A stretch of DNA of 46,206 nucleotides. Origin: a virus. Below the pieces are notes generated by a model. The model was not told the DNA's origin and searched no databases. It saw only the letters and a list, made by a program, of their open reading frames with translations. Location: the IMG/VR virus record IMGVR_UViG_3300017759_000011, positions 1 through 46,206 of that record; one strand, 5' to 3'. The translations under genes and the position numbers were made by a program. Each line of letters begins with the position of its first letter. Position 1 is the first letter of the stretch. Shown piece after piece: positions 14,301 through 22,100 of this stretch.

Positions 14301-14592
14301 TCAGTATGTAAGCAAGAGTATCGCTGGAGTTTCAACTCAAGTTACAAGAGTTACTGTTAATACTACAAGTCATCCAACAGGGGCAGGAGTAACCATTGGT
14401 ATAACAACTGCATCATTTATCGGAAACTTCTCCTGGGGTAAAGTTGTTTTGAGTGGAAGAAGTAAAAATCTGGCATATCCGGCACAAACTATGTCCGGTA
14501 TTGGATCAGATGGTAATAGTGGTATATCAACTTCCACAAAACTAGTTAGAACTAGATATGTTAGATTTAAAAAATCTACTAATTACACCTAA
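2383..14592 (+). CDS. 7: Giant gp7-like baseplate wedge protein with YHYH domain
   Basis: The 4069-aa product lies between gp6 and gp8, exactly where T4 has gp7 (1032 aa), the wedge scaffold linking gp6, gp8, gp10 and gp53. A short core supports homology: residues about 199-226 (DFYSSKGTDQSYKILFNVLY...) closely resemble, from memory, a segment in the C-terminal part of T4 gp7. Here it lies near the N-terminus, so most of T4 gp7 is missing and about 3800 residues are added downstream. The added part is beta-rich and modular. It has about 14 'GxGY' units (clusters near residues 740-810, 1055-1160, 2105-2205, 3375-3510 and 3785-3870), at least six 'HGYxTGdxVxY...xxFKLs' units resembling E1 FCCH-type modules, several 'IdxEiixy' units, and a YHYH-type domain at about 1251-1344 (HSPIIGWAYDGNPIYGPYGY ... 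NGRF ... NGTYAYF). No stop or frameshift interrupts it. Only the gp7 assignment by synteny plus the core is firm; the role of the extension is unknown. Confidence 0.82.
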   Translation: MTETRIKFNSIVKNQLPTYVENEFPLIGEFLKEYYNSQEYKSGPLDLIQNIDQYVKIDEQTTINHEVFLRLDIDEFDEVINVDLRESPLGTDRFPDSYGLIKINDEVILYTGKTDSSFTGCVRGFSGVTSYRSDSNQGDLVFKSTEASEHKKGASIENLTCTFLKEFLLKTKIQLLPGLSQRNLSSNLNVGNFIKQSKDFYSSKGTDQSYKILFNVLYGENVNIIRPRENLFTPSNAFNLVSSNFVVEELTGDPLELQNRTIFQDFEGSKAYTPIFNVEKIGRSSKHFKVSFDGGYNRDSRVSGSTYGRFDTSSKTHIIGDVSIGSTIIYVDSTIGFPNSGELYVTYPTGITATSGIVSYTSRTSTQFLGCTNIIEPLLDGEGITDRNFLFTQSEEESDSIVVRLGPILTGFTNQSDVFDLKSGDEISVKTLGVEEDNFKFNNWIYNNSVQYFISEINYVSIQKYELTLEKNHYIRLGDSLLIIDENSIKTIQAEVLDIITSKKIIVVLKSESTLDTNLVYYVKKPIKKVNSETFPYLSNFHANIQNVYKKQYTDSLLVSSNSLPAYQSQSIVSNKNRVLFSGTFSGDTLELLDHGYYTGELVYYTPEKRLVETETDDGTKRSRIYIDSSLFDAKNGGEGEYFLYRVDNNNIKLARSRSDLFFGKFIQLNESKTVVDNSIEPAFSSLNNLEPQRIYREISTPLYSGKFTKTNPGATGILVNGVEILNYKSKDFIQHGKVEKIDVISSGNGFDVINPPLLDISDDIGIGATGFLAINGNLSEIRIIDQGFDLIDTPVVSITGGNGKNAKALASTKQITYAPEFSSNIEVSITNNSIGFSTFHKFRGGEEVVYKTRSQKGVGGLSTDFNYYASIVDENTVKLHTDIGDALAGINTVVLTSSGIGRHSLECVQKKSILSAINIVDRGTGYENKKRSALSSGISTSSNNITIEDHDYKSGEIIKYLGGSGNQIVGITTSNEYFVTVIDKNNFKLSVSANLQEKDFFYKTNQYANITSQGTGVHFFNYPEINVTVDSLIGISSIGTETFGVKVQPIFRGEVSSIHLQDGGSSYGTSDIINFIKNPNIKVKSGSNAQVQPVVSNGQIKEVIVLNPGSGYVSSVDLQVIGTGVGCVLTPILTDGRLTKVKVIQTGEGYIPGETEILVLNTESDFEFAGTVNRWTINIFEKLYQNNFLLKDDIILGESSSDKYGLQAYYMYAPRKLREMLYSVNEGGEVLYGKPDLKLVDSQETLFQDHSPIIGWAYDGNPIYGPYGYSSNSGGVVTIMKSGYKLNQNRLNGPPTTLYPLGFFVEDYTHYTYEDDSFLDKNNGRFCVTPEYPNGTYAYFATIDENSVQSDNLSQFKNYRLPKFPYIIGDKYNSEPIKFNFEKSSNQEDYKVEDNGWCRNTFPYNLRDKKLEYKYIPLPKTSDESAVVSSSSLGNIQEINIKTEGDLYKIGDIINFDNRFTTGNGAAAKVSLLKGKSVESITNNTIKLSNSELIPSRLKNQYIVETSAPHNFNNLDFINITGVSTTTTNIEGSYQIGVSSETFKLVGTGTTNNIAVGSTSVTGLVTFFSVSGSLKNTKIVPNDVLGIGTERVKILNVDVINSRFRVLREIDGPVGLSHTIGSLLLENPRRFTINVGLNTTYEFRRNREIYFDPSENVGLGTTAVGIGSVLTFSNYGLNSIGFNTAGTKSVSVQLSTIYLKNHNLRTGDILTYSANGGDQISYNEKSRVGIAATFIDGQELFVAKITNDLIGIATQKVSLGTTGEFVGVGNTAEIVFFTGFGTGNNHSFKTNFKNLSIDSSRQDVTVTTTQDNLLHEGHNVFINVNPQTILPHKVKFNDYNRRIIVGIKTFTNIGVNTTDNTINIQDHGYETGNKVIYSSADPCEGLENDKIYYIVKIDANKFKLSNNRYNSLLTNPSVVGIASTSLTFGEIGLVNPIISAYRDSTLEFDISDVSLAYEKESTLYSAFKLNFYVDKNYTKLWESDLSSSVFDVNRENRSGLSTTSKVSVSIGKTTPSTLYYKLDPVTSNNLPKIKSEVMVDDEIIGSGSIEVRNSVYNGLRRVSVAGTNFFKFSLNEVPENNSYVSTSSSISYTTNCTHTNGPISAVEIVNPGKNYDSLPDIISVNSLNGSKAELVCVSKNIGKIQNVSIKDIGYDYPTDKTLKPSAILPQIIKLDSSAKIESITVSSIAKGYTSAPKLLTLDGKTNQIVSDLDLEYHIDDNTVTILQNTRGINFSTPTIIPIENNNGVGINNLEYDTSTKEVTIRLSSGFSSLNDFPFAVGDKVFIENISVGINTSFIGFNSKNYGYKLFTLTSVTPNIGGIGTVSYNLTEDLSDGQDPGKADLIRSSGIITPEKYFPIFDIDLVSKDFISGEQIVSGNKTGKVQSWDNTTKTLRVLSKDTFKVDDKIRGLSSDSLAISSEVKSYETYFEVGAKTEIFEGNQTISGFLNNNLQRVQDNDYYQNFSYSIKSRIPFGEWDNIVSSTNHTIGFKKFSDLQIESRNIDQPANVGLTTSQTDLTIDYGINEYIDTNCVFDFDLGRENNINFDDTSVLSDEIVFKSKILSDFSESVGNRVVSIDDVSPLFNNTPRATKFVALDTFNLSEFRSKKYFIYLKDTRFVKERQFEIVSLIHDSASNGYLNQYGKIDSVKDLGSFDFAISGSVGEFRFFPINSRVNDYDVCALSFNLDDNLLGIGTTSIGESIIQSNSVSVPSVPTNIVSIGNTYHSLKVLVTIAPDVENVSFGSTATFNTREFEYQELNICHDGNEVSLLEFGKLTTSIGEVSAAGFGTYNAYLDGNNLKVDFHPEVGIGTTSVVNTIVVGLSTSSSGISTVDMKHARLESRITQISSSGSPTENVIGQYPSHISQEVDRYDSSYCLIQLHDTTNDRYEFLEHIVVDDHVEGVLINQTFDTEFANVRTHSGLGTFGSRIVTDGVGIAATTEILFTPEPNINVNVHVYMNALRVEDDNKDFINFNNGTYSTSFTKYTGTDRDVKRSFPIKHVFSPVFEKIFDGSDSTIVKLVGDTITIPDHFFVTGERVRYNSAGLSTTDKIGIGLTTFPETGITTSFIPDEGLFVVKVDDETIQLARSAENALKAVPSVLTFTSVGVGNSHKFIATNQNPKVLIALDNIIQSPVVSTAVTTTLIQSVVTTDDIIKISTIDDLTGGDLLKIDNEIVKIEGIGVGATNSLRVRRSWLGTPLSGFSTGALVTKILGNYNIVDNTLNFADAPFGNAATTGDAQSSFQGRVFTRSGVPQSSNEPYYRNVVIDDISKQFDGVKNNFTIKSQNTNIAGISNEGILALVNDIFQTVGNENNYELIESSGITTVSFVGTARDLRNDVGISTLPRGGMILSVGSTTGFGYQPLIGAGGTAIVSGVGTISSVSIGSSGSGYRVGVQTVNVSVGTSSLGSGNFVSIGTAVINNDGNIVSIAITNPGVGYTHTNPPFVVIDEPLSYSGIALTYSAASTGIGSGIGAVADIVVGQGSSVISFKLKNTGYGYEQGEILTIPTGGQTGILTTSQFSGDEFQIIIDKVHYDEFTGWSVGVLDNFDDISEYPDGKRLDFPLIKAGNLVSINKKKGSKIDLDQVLIVFINNILQVPGDSYRFPGGSRIIFSEPPRVGDDIKIIFYKGSGDDLDVIDREVIETLKLGDEVTLNFDQERNQNQTLQQNVRTVNTTVSIDAVKTNPYFGPGLTDDQELERPITWCRQTEDKLINGREVTKDREIYEPIISPVANIISPVGIGITLIYVDRLRPLFDNVIEHPDLNIRAGIQKKVTIIPTHVTVGASATAVVSTGGTISSVTITNGGVGYSTTPGVSIASTTGVGVGATSTALASATINSEGTVSQIIVTNGGMGYTDPPSVIIGEPTYTTEENNVDTYTGDSGIIVGFGTQFVGAATTQLIFDLHIPYNSKLRDVNIVGTAVTLSGLSAGDYFTISGSNIGSASTSITSLSNDNSTIVGITKDNLDGVYVANSVQYVSKSIAGVSTQVTRVTVNTTSHPTGAGVTIGITTASFIGNFSWGKVVLSGRSKNLAYPAQTMSGIGSDGNSGISTSTKLVRTRYVRFKKSTNYT
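6133..6414 (+). other. YHYH-type domain inside the gp7-like protein
   Basis: Residues about 1251-1344 of the giant protein carry the hallmarks of the YHYH family: 'HSPIIGWAYDGNPIYGPYG', a 'GPP' loop, an acidic 'EDY' stretch, 'NNGRFCVTPEYPNGTYAYFAT'. The family-naming Tyr-His-Tyr-His motif is degenerate here (YAYF), so both motif histidines' positions are changed or lost. YHYH domains are otherwise known mainly as parts of secreted bacterial proteins of unknown function. Confidence 0.75.
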
Positions 14593-14598
14593 TAAATA
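14590..14598 (+). promoter_or_regulatory. Late-promoter-like motif before gp8
   Basis: TAATAAATA overlaps the stop codon of the gp7-like gene and lies 19 bases before the gp8 start. It resembles the T4 late promoter core TATAAATA. An AAAGGA ribosome site follows at 14598-14603. Confidence 0.55.
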
Positions 14599-14617
14599 AA
14601 GGAAAAAGTCTATAAAA

Positions 14618-16168
14618 ATGGCTGCAATCATAACTGATCAGATTAGAATATTAAACGCAAAGAATTTTGTTGCAGGAATTGCTAATGCCAACAATTCCTA
14701 CTATTCTTTTGTTGGACTGCCAAATCCTCTTGAGTACTCTTCTACTTGGAATCAAGATCCTCCATCACCAAAAGATAATTTTGATCAGGAAAATGATTAT
14801 TGGGATAGTATGATTGCTATGAAAAGAATAAACACCACTGATGTGCGACAAGTGGTTCCCAAAAGAGTTTGGTCTTCGGGAAATTCTTATGATATGTATA
14901 GGCATAATTATAGTAGGTCAAATACTGCTCCTGTATCTGGTTCAACAAACTTATATTCATCTACTTTCTATGTAATCAACAGCGATTTTAGAGTTTATGT
15001 ATGTCTACAAAATGGATCTAATCCAGAAACTCCAAATGGTAAACCATCTTTAGATGAACCAACTTTTATTGATTTAGAACCTAGATCTGCAGGAACAAGC
15101 GGAGACGGTTACATTTGGAAATACCTTTATACTATAAAACCAGCAGATATTATTAAATTCGATTCGACAGAATTTATGCCAGTCCCACAAAATTGGGAAA
15201 CTGATAATGATGTTTCATTAGTCAGAGATAATGCTGTTGACGGTTCAATTAAAATCGTTACAATTAAAAATCGTGGTGTAGGATTAGGGACTGCCAATGT
15301 TACTTACAGTAGCGTTCCTATTGAGGGAGATGGAGTTGGAGCGGAATGCTCGATAACAATTGATGGAGATTCTAGAGTAGAGTCTGTTCTGATATCAGAA
15401 CAAGGTTCTGGATACACCTTTGGAACGGTTAACTTTTCTGCAGCAGGTATTCCAGAAGGAACAACAAGACCAGAATTTGATGTAATTATTACTCCACAAG
15501 GAGGTCATGGAGCAGATATATATCGAGAACTGGGAGCATATAATATTTTAATGTATTCAAGGATTGAAAGTGATAATGAAAATCCAGATTTCATCACGGG
15601 AAATCAATTTGCTAGAATTGGTATTGTACAAAATCCACAATCAGCAGGAGGATCAGTTTTAGCATTAGATAAAGCAAGTGCTGTTAGTGCTCTAAAACTA
15701 ACTGGAATTGGATACAGTGAAGCAATATTTGATGTTGATTCAGAGGTAACCCAATTAGTTGGGACGGGAAAAACTTCTGTAGGTAGGGTTATTAATTATG
15801 ATCAAAATACTGGAGTATTAAAACTATGGCAGAATAGGAATAACCATGGTTTTGATGTCAATGGAAACAGAGAAACAAGTTCAGACTATGGATTTCAATT
15901 AAATGAATTTTCTGGTAGTCCAGAAACTGGAGGAAATGTTTCTATTATCCCTACCGTTGGACTTCAGTTATCAATCGATCAAGCATTTAACGATAACAAA
16001 ACCACGATAAATAATCGTACGTATTACCTTGGGATGAATTTCAGTAGTGGTGTTGCTGCTCCAGAAGTAAAACAACATTCAGGTAACATCATTTATGTAG
16101 ATAACAGACCAGCTATCACGCGCTCGTCGAATCAAAAAGAAGACATAAAAGTTATTTTGCAGTTCTAA
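14618..16168 (+). CDS. 8: Baseplate wedge subunit gp8
   Basis: This 516-aa protein is the wedge subunit that sits outside gp7 in the T4 baseplate. Family marks are clear at both ends: 'DVRQVVPKRVWSSG' near residue 76, 'GDGYIWKYLYTIKP' near 162, and a C-terminal 'HSGNIIYVDNRPAI....KEDIKVIL' that matches the end of T4 gp8 as I recall it. It is about 180 residues longer than T4 gp8 (334 aa). The extra length lies mainly in the middle (about 205-440) and includes a 'SVLISEQGSGYTFG' unit of the same type found many times in the upstream giant protein. The ATG at 14618 is preceded by AAAGGA and by a late-promoter-like motif. Six bases separate it from the next gene, so the two are probably co-transcribed. 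Confidence 0.93.
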   Translation: MAAIITDQIRILNAKNFVAGIANANNSYYSFVGLPNPLEYSSTWNQDPPSPKDNFDQENDYWDSMIAMKRINTTDVRQVVPKRVWSSGNSYDMYRHNYSRSNTAPVSGSTNLYSSTFYVINSDFRVYVCLQNGSNPETPNGKPSLDEPTFIDLEPRSAGTSGDGYIWKYLYTIKPADIIKFDSTEFMPVPQNWETDNDVSLVRDNAVDGSIKIVTIKNRGVGLGTANVTYSSVPIEGDGVGAECSITIDGDSRVESVLISEQGSGYTFGTVNFSAAGIPEGTTRPEFDVIITPQGGHGADIYRELGAYNILMYSRIESDNENPDFITGNQFARIGIVQNPQSAGGSVLALDKASAVSALKLTGIGYSEAIFDVDSEVTQLVGTGKTSVGRVINYDQNTGVLKLWQNRNNHGFDVNGNRETSSDYGFQLNEFSGSPETGGNVSIIPTVGLQLSIDQAFNDNKTTINNRTYYLGMNFSSGVAAPEVKQHSGNIIYVDNRPAITRSSNQKEDIKVILQF

Positions 16169-16174
16169 AGAATT

Positions 16175-19100
16175 ATGCCACAGCAAACGAATTTAAATGT
16201 AGCGCCATATTTTGACGATTTTGATCCGGCAAACGAGTATCAAAAAGTATTATTCAAGCCTGGATATCCAGTTCAGGCTAGAGAATTAACTACATTACAA
16301 TCTATTTTACAAAATCAAGTTGAAAAGTTTGGTCAACACTTTTTCAAAGAAGGTGCTAAGGTCATTCCGGGAAATACTGGATATTCGCAGTTATATTATG
16401 CAGTGCAGTTATCTAGAACATTCCAAGGAGTTCCTGTAGAAGCGTATGCAAGTCAATTAATAGGATCCACAATCTCAGGACAAACTTCAGGAGTAACTGC
16501 AACAGTTGATAATGTATTATTTTCTGCGGACTCTGAGAGAGGTAATTTAACTCTTTATGTGGCATACGTGGGATCGTCAACTGCCGATAATACAACTCAA
16601 ACTTTTTTTGATGGAGAGGAATTATCATCTAATCAGATTATATCCTCTGGACTCTTTGGCAACTCAACCATTGAACCCGGCACTCCATTCGCAACAACCA
16701 TTATTAACGGCGCAGCTGCAACAGGTTCCGTTTTTCAGATTGATTCTGGTGTATACTTTATACGTGGGCATTTTATTAACGTTAATAAAGAATCATTGAT
16801 CTTAGATCAGTATAGCAATACTCCAAGTTATAGAGTTGGTCTGTTTATAAATGAGGAAATTGTCAATTCTAATGCAGACGAATCGTTAAATGATAATTCT
16901 CAAGGATTTAACAACTATGGAGCACCAGGTGCTGACAGATTACGGATGTCGGTTGGTTTATTTAAAAAATCACTTACCGATATAAATGATGATAACTTTA
17001 TTGAATTAGCAACAATCGAAAATGGTAATTTAAAGACATCTCAAACTAGAAGAGGTAGTGCTGCTAGAGGAAATGGTGGTGTATTCTACGATGATCTTAC
17101 CGATGTTCTTGCTAGAAGAACTTATGATGAAAGTGGTCATTATATTGTCAAACCGTTTAATGTTTCTATTGTCAACTCACTTAACAATAGTAGGGGAAAT
17201 CAAGGAGTATTTCAAGCAGGACAATTTACATATAGTGGAGGAACACCATCAAATGACCTGGCACTGTGCAGAATATCCCCAGGTAAAGCGTATGTGCGAG
17301 GATATGAGATAGAAACTATTGCACCAACTTTCATCGATGTACCTAAACCAAGAACCACAAAGACAGTTGAAGATCAGTTCATAGAGTATAATACTGGTCC
17401 AACTTTAAAGTTGAACAGTGTTTTCAGAACTCCAACGGTTGGTGTTGGAAATACTTTTATTGTCAGTCTTAGAAGTGACAGGGTTGGATCCAATCCCCAA
17501 GTTGCATCAGGGAAAGAAGTGGGATTAGCTAGGGTCTTTGATTTTAGGTTAGAGTCTGGTTCCTATAATTCTTCATTGCCGAATACAAATGAGTGGGGAA
17601 TGTCTTTATTTGATGTTCAACCATTTACAGAAATTGTAGTTAATCAAAATGTAACGTTATCCATACCAGCATATGTTGAGGGTGATAGTAGTGGCGCAAC
17701 AGCATTTTTAAGAAGCTCTATAAATGTTGGCACAGCAATAACTGTTTATGATAAAAAAGGTGAATTTTTAAAAGATGAAAAACTTATTTTTAGAAGTGGG
17801 ACTTCTTTTGATAAAATTGCCGAGAGCAGAGTCGCTGTAGCAATTACTTCGCATAGCATATCTGACGCCAAATCGTTGTTCGGTGATTTTGGCGTTGGTG
17901 CATCTGCTTTGGGAGATAATAGAGTTGGTATCAATACTTTTAGTGCAAATGTAGTTCAGTCATCTTTATCTAATGTAGGTATCGTGACGATTACTGCCAC
18001 AAGTGGTGGAAATAGTATCGTGAGAAGTACAAGTCCCACTATTCCTGGCATATTTAAAGAAGGAAATCTTGTAAGATTCACTCAAACTAATAGCACGAGT
18101 AATGATAAAGTTTTAGCAAAGGTTTCTGGAGTTGGAACTGATAGCATTACGATTAGTCAAGGTATTAGTGTTCCTGGAGTATGTGATAGACTAGATTTAA
18201 GTTCTTTAACAACAGTTACTGATTTTGAACTTGTAACAACTAATCTTGACACATCTTCTGATAATACACTATACACCAAGTTCCCAAAAGAACATATTGC
18301 TTCTGTCGATCTAACTGATGCAACTCTTACAATCAGAAAAACTTTTACTGTTAGTATTAGTAACGGACAATTGTCGTCAGTGAGTATAACTGATACGACT
18401 TTACCCGAGGGAGAAGTTTATCTGCCATTCACAAGCACTAGATATTCACTTATAAGATCCAATGGAGTAACTGAACCTCTAACAGGAGATAAAATTGCAT
18501 TTGCTTCTGATGGAAAAGTTATAAGAATAAGAAATTTAGGAGCAGATGATACTGGTGCAAGATTGATTGTAACAGTATCTAAATCTAAAGTAAAATCTAA
18601 GAGAAAATTAGTTAACGCTGCAAGAAGTTTAGTTGTAGATAAATCAACCAACCCAGCATCTGGTATCGGGTCTACAACTATAAATGATGGATTGGATTAT
18701 GGAAATTACGCTTTTGGAACAAGAGTTCAAGACAAGTTGATCTCATTAAATACTCCGGATATTATTGAAATTCATGGGATTTATGAGTCTTCTGATCCAA
18801 CTTTAAGTAATGATTCATTTGGAGCACCACAAATGTCACTCGCTCAGATAAATGGTGTATCTGGAACGACTACTGATGTCACTCTTGGAGAACTTTTTGT
18901 TGGGCAAAGTAGTGGAGCAGTTGCTGTGTATGGAGAATTTGTGGATACTTCCACTATTCGATATCTTGCAAAAAATAATTTTGGATTTGTTGAGGGAGAA
19001 ACAGTAATTTTTCAGGAAACTGGGATACAAGGAGTGGTTAGTAATTTAACTACGACAGCATTTGATCTAACAATCAACTACACATTTAATGCTGGACAGA

Positions 19101-22100
19101 AAGACACCTTCTTTGATTTTGGAACGCTAAGAAGAAAAGATGATTTTGATTCTCCATCTAATAAGATTAAGATTTATTTTAAGAGTGCATCTTTTGATTC
19201 AACGGATGATGGAGATATCGTAACTGTAGAATCGTACAATAATTTTAATTATTCTACAGAAGTTAAGGGTATAAAAGGAGTTTTAAATACAGATTTAATA
19301 GATCTAAGACCAAGAGTAAGTGATCATTCTATATCAGAAAACTCTAGATCACCGCTAGAGTTTTTGGGTAGAAGTTTTAATTCTGTTGGAAGTTCAGTTC
19401 CAAATATTTTAGCGTCCAACGAAAATATCTTTTTAGATTACTCTTATTTCCAGTCTAGAATAGATAGGCTGTTCTTACACAAAGATGGGAAATTCCAGTT
19501 TAAGTTTGGAGTCCCATCCGATGATCCTGTAAGATCAAGACCAGAACCCGTCGATAATGCGATAGAGATTGCAGAAATAACATATCCACCATATCTCCAT
19601 AATGTAGAACAAGCATCTATTAAATTCCTGAAATATAAGAGATTTCAGATGAAGGATATTAAGAAACTTGAAGATAGAATCAAGAATCTTGAATATTACA
19701 CACAACTTTCTTTGCTTGAAACTAATACGGCAAATATGCTTGTATTGGATGAAAATGGAACTAATAGATTTAAATCTGGTTTCTTTGTTGATAACTTCAC
19801 CTCATTTAAGACCCAGGAAACTGGATTGGAGAAAAAAAATTCAATTGATCAAATTCATAAGCATTTAAGAGCAAAACATTTTACAACCTCAGTTGACCTT
19901 CAAACTGGACCAGTCGTTGATGTTGACGAAAATGAAGATAAGAGAACATCCCCTATTGAAGGTATAAACGTAAGAAAACAAAGTGATATTATTAGTTTAG
20001 AGCACTCTGATGAAGTTTATATTGAACAGAGTTTTGCAACTAGAACTGAGAGTGTTACACCTTTTTTAATTAGTTTCTGGCAGGGGACTATAATACTCAC
20101 GCCATCTTCAGATACTTGGATTGATCAAACCAAAATATCTGCAAAGACTATTGATACGATGGGTAACTATGCAATGGCATTAGCTGCTGCAGAGCAGCAG
20201 TTTGGTATTGATCCACAAACCGGTTTCTCTGGAGAGATATGGAATTCTTGGGAGAATGATTGGTCTGGAACGTATACTTATGAAATTGAATCTATTCAAA
20301 GAAATGATGAATCAGATCCAGTCACTTTTGGTCGTGGAGGATGGATAAATGGAGATCCATCCACAACTCCAGCACAGTGGATACGTCAAACAACAACTCA
20401 AGTCGTTGAAGAAGATTTCCAGACCACTATAGAATCTGGAAATGAAACCAGAACTGGTGTACAACACTATATTGTCGAAGAATTTGAAAATGTAAGTGTT
20501 GGTGATAAAGTTGTTAGTACAGAAGTAGTTAAAACAGTTCGCTCTAGAAATATTGAGTTCTATGCTACCAACTTAAAACCAAGTACTAGAATTTACGCCT
20601 TCTTTGACGGTAGAGATGTAACTAATTTCTGCATCCCCAAACTTCTTGAAATTAGAATGGCATCAGGAACTTTTGAAGTTGGTGAAAGAGTTATAGGTAC
20701 AACTTCTTTATATACTTCTGCAGATTCTGAACGCTCTATAAGATTTAGAGTAGCACAATCTAATCATAGAAGAGGCGATTATAATGCACCAGACGAAATA
20801 TACTCCGATAATCCATATGTGCCTGGTGGTTTAATACCTGCTAACTATTCGTCAACTTCTACGATACTAAACGTAGATACATATTCACTTTCAAATCAAC
20901 CACAAGGTGAGTATTATGGATATGTAACACCAGGTATGACTCTGAAAGGAGTCAGTAGTGGTGCTACAGCAGAGGTAGTAAATCTTAGATTAATATCTGA
21001 TAATTCTTCAGCACTTGGTGGTAGTTTCTATATTCCAGAATCTCGTAATAGAGATAATCCTACTTTTGAAACTGGAACAAATGTATTTACTTTGACAAAT
21101 AATCCAGATAATGACCAGAACGCTGCTACTACTGTCGCAGAGGAAGCATATGCTACTTCTGGTCTTCTGGAGACCCTACAGGATCAAATACTTTCAATTA
21201 GAAATGCTAGAGTAGAATCTAAGAAACTCTTCCAGAGTGAAGTAATTAATAGAACTATTGGAACAGAGATAGTTTCATCTAGAAATATTGGTCAAGCAGA
21301 TGTCAGCGAAGAAATTACTGGATATTATGATCCATTAGCACAATCATTTGAAGTTAAGGATGCTACAGGAGTATTCGTAACTAAGTGTGATGTATTCTTT
21401 AGAACTAAAGATGACGGGAATACTCCTATAAGATTCCAAATTAGAACCATGAAAGATGGTTTTCCGACTGCAAAATATTTTGATCTTTCTGAAGTTATCT
21501 TGTATCCAGAAGATGTTTTTACATCAACTGATGGGTCTGTATCAACGACATTTGAATTTGCAGCACCAGTGTATCTTGAAGGTGGAAATGAATATGCAAT
21601 TTGTTTGATTTCAAACTCAACAAAATATAGTGTTTACATTTCAAGAGTTGGAGAAAATGATATTCTCTCGGATACCTTTATATCCAATCAACCAACACTA
21701 GGATCCCTATTCAAATCCCAAAATGCATCAACATGGGAAGCGAGTCAGTGGGAAGACCTTAAGTTTACCATGTATAGGGCAGAGTTTGTAGAATCTGGAT
21801 CTATTGATCTTTACAGTCCAGAGTTATCTGGAGGTAATAAGCAAATTGCTACTTTATTAAACAATCCTCTGAATGTAATATCCAATCAAATTCGTGTTGG
21901 TCTAGGAACGACTCTCGCGGATAATAGATATGAACTTGGTAATACATTCTTTCAGGCAGGAAGTAATGCCACAGGAGATTTAGTTGGTGTTGCAGCAAGT
22001 GCTACTGGGACTCTATCTATAACAAATCCAGGTATTGGATATACTCCTGGAGATGGATCTAATACTTTCTCAGATGTAAGTCTTGTCACAGTTACAGGTG

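Noticed and set aside
20184-20202. Hairpin-like CTGCTGC-AGA-GCAGCAG inside the DUF4815 gene
   Set aside because: It encodes an Ala/Glu/Gln run in the middle of an intact frame; the symmetry follows from GCT/GCA and CAG codons.
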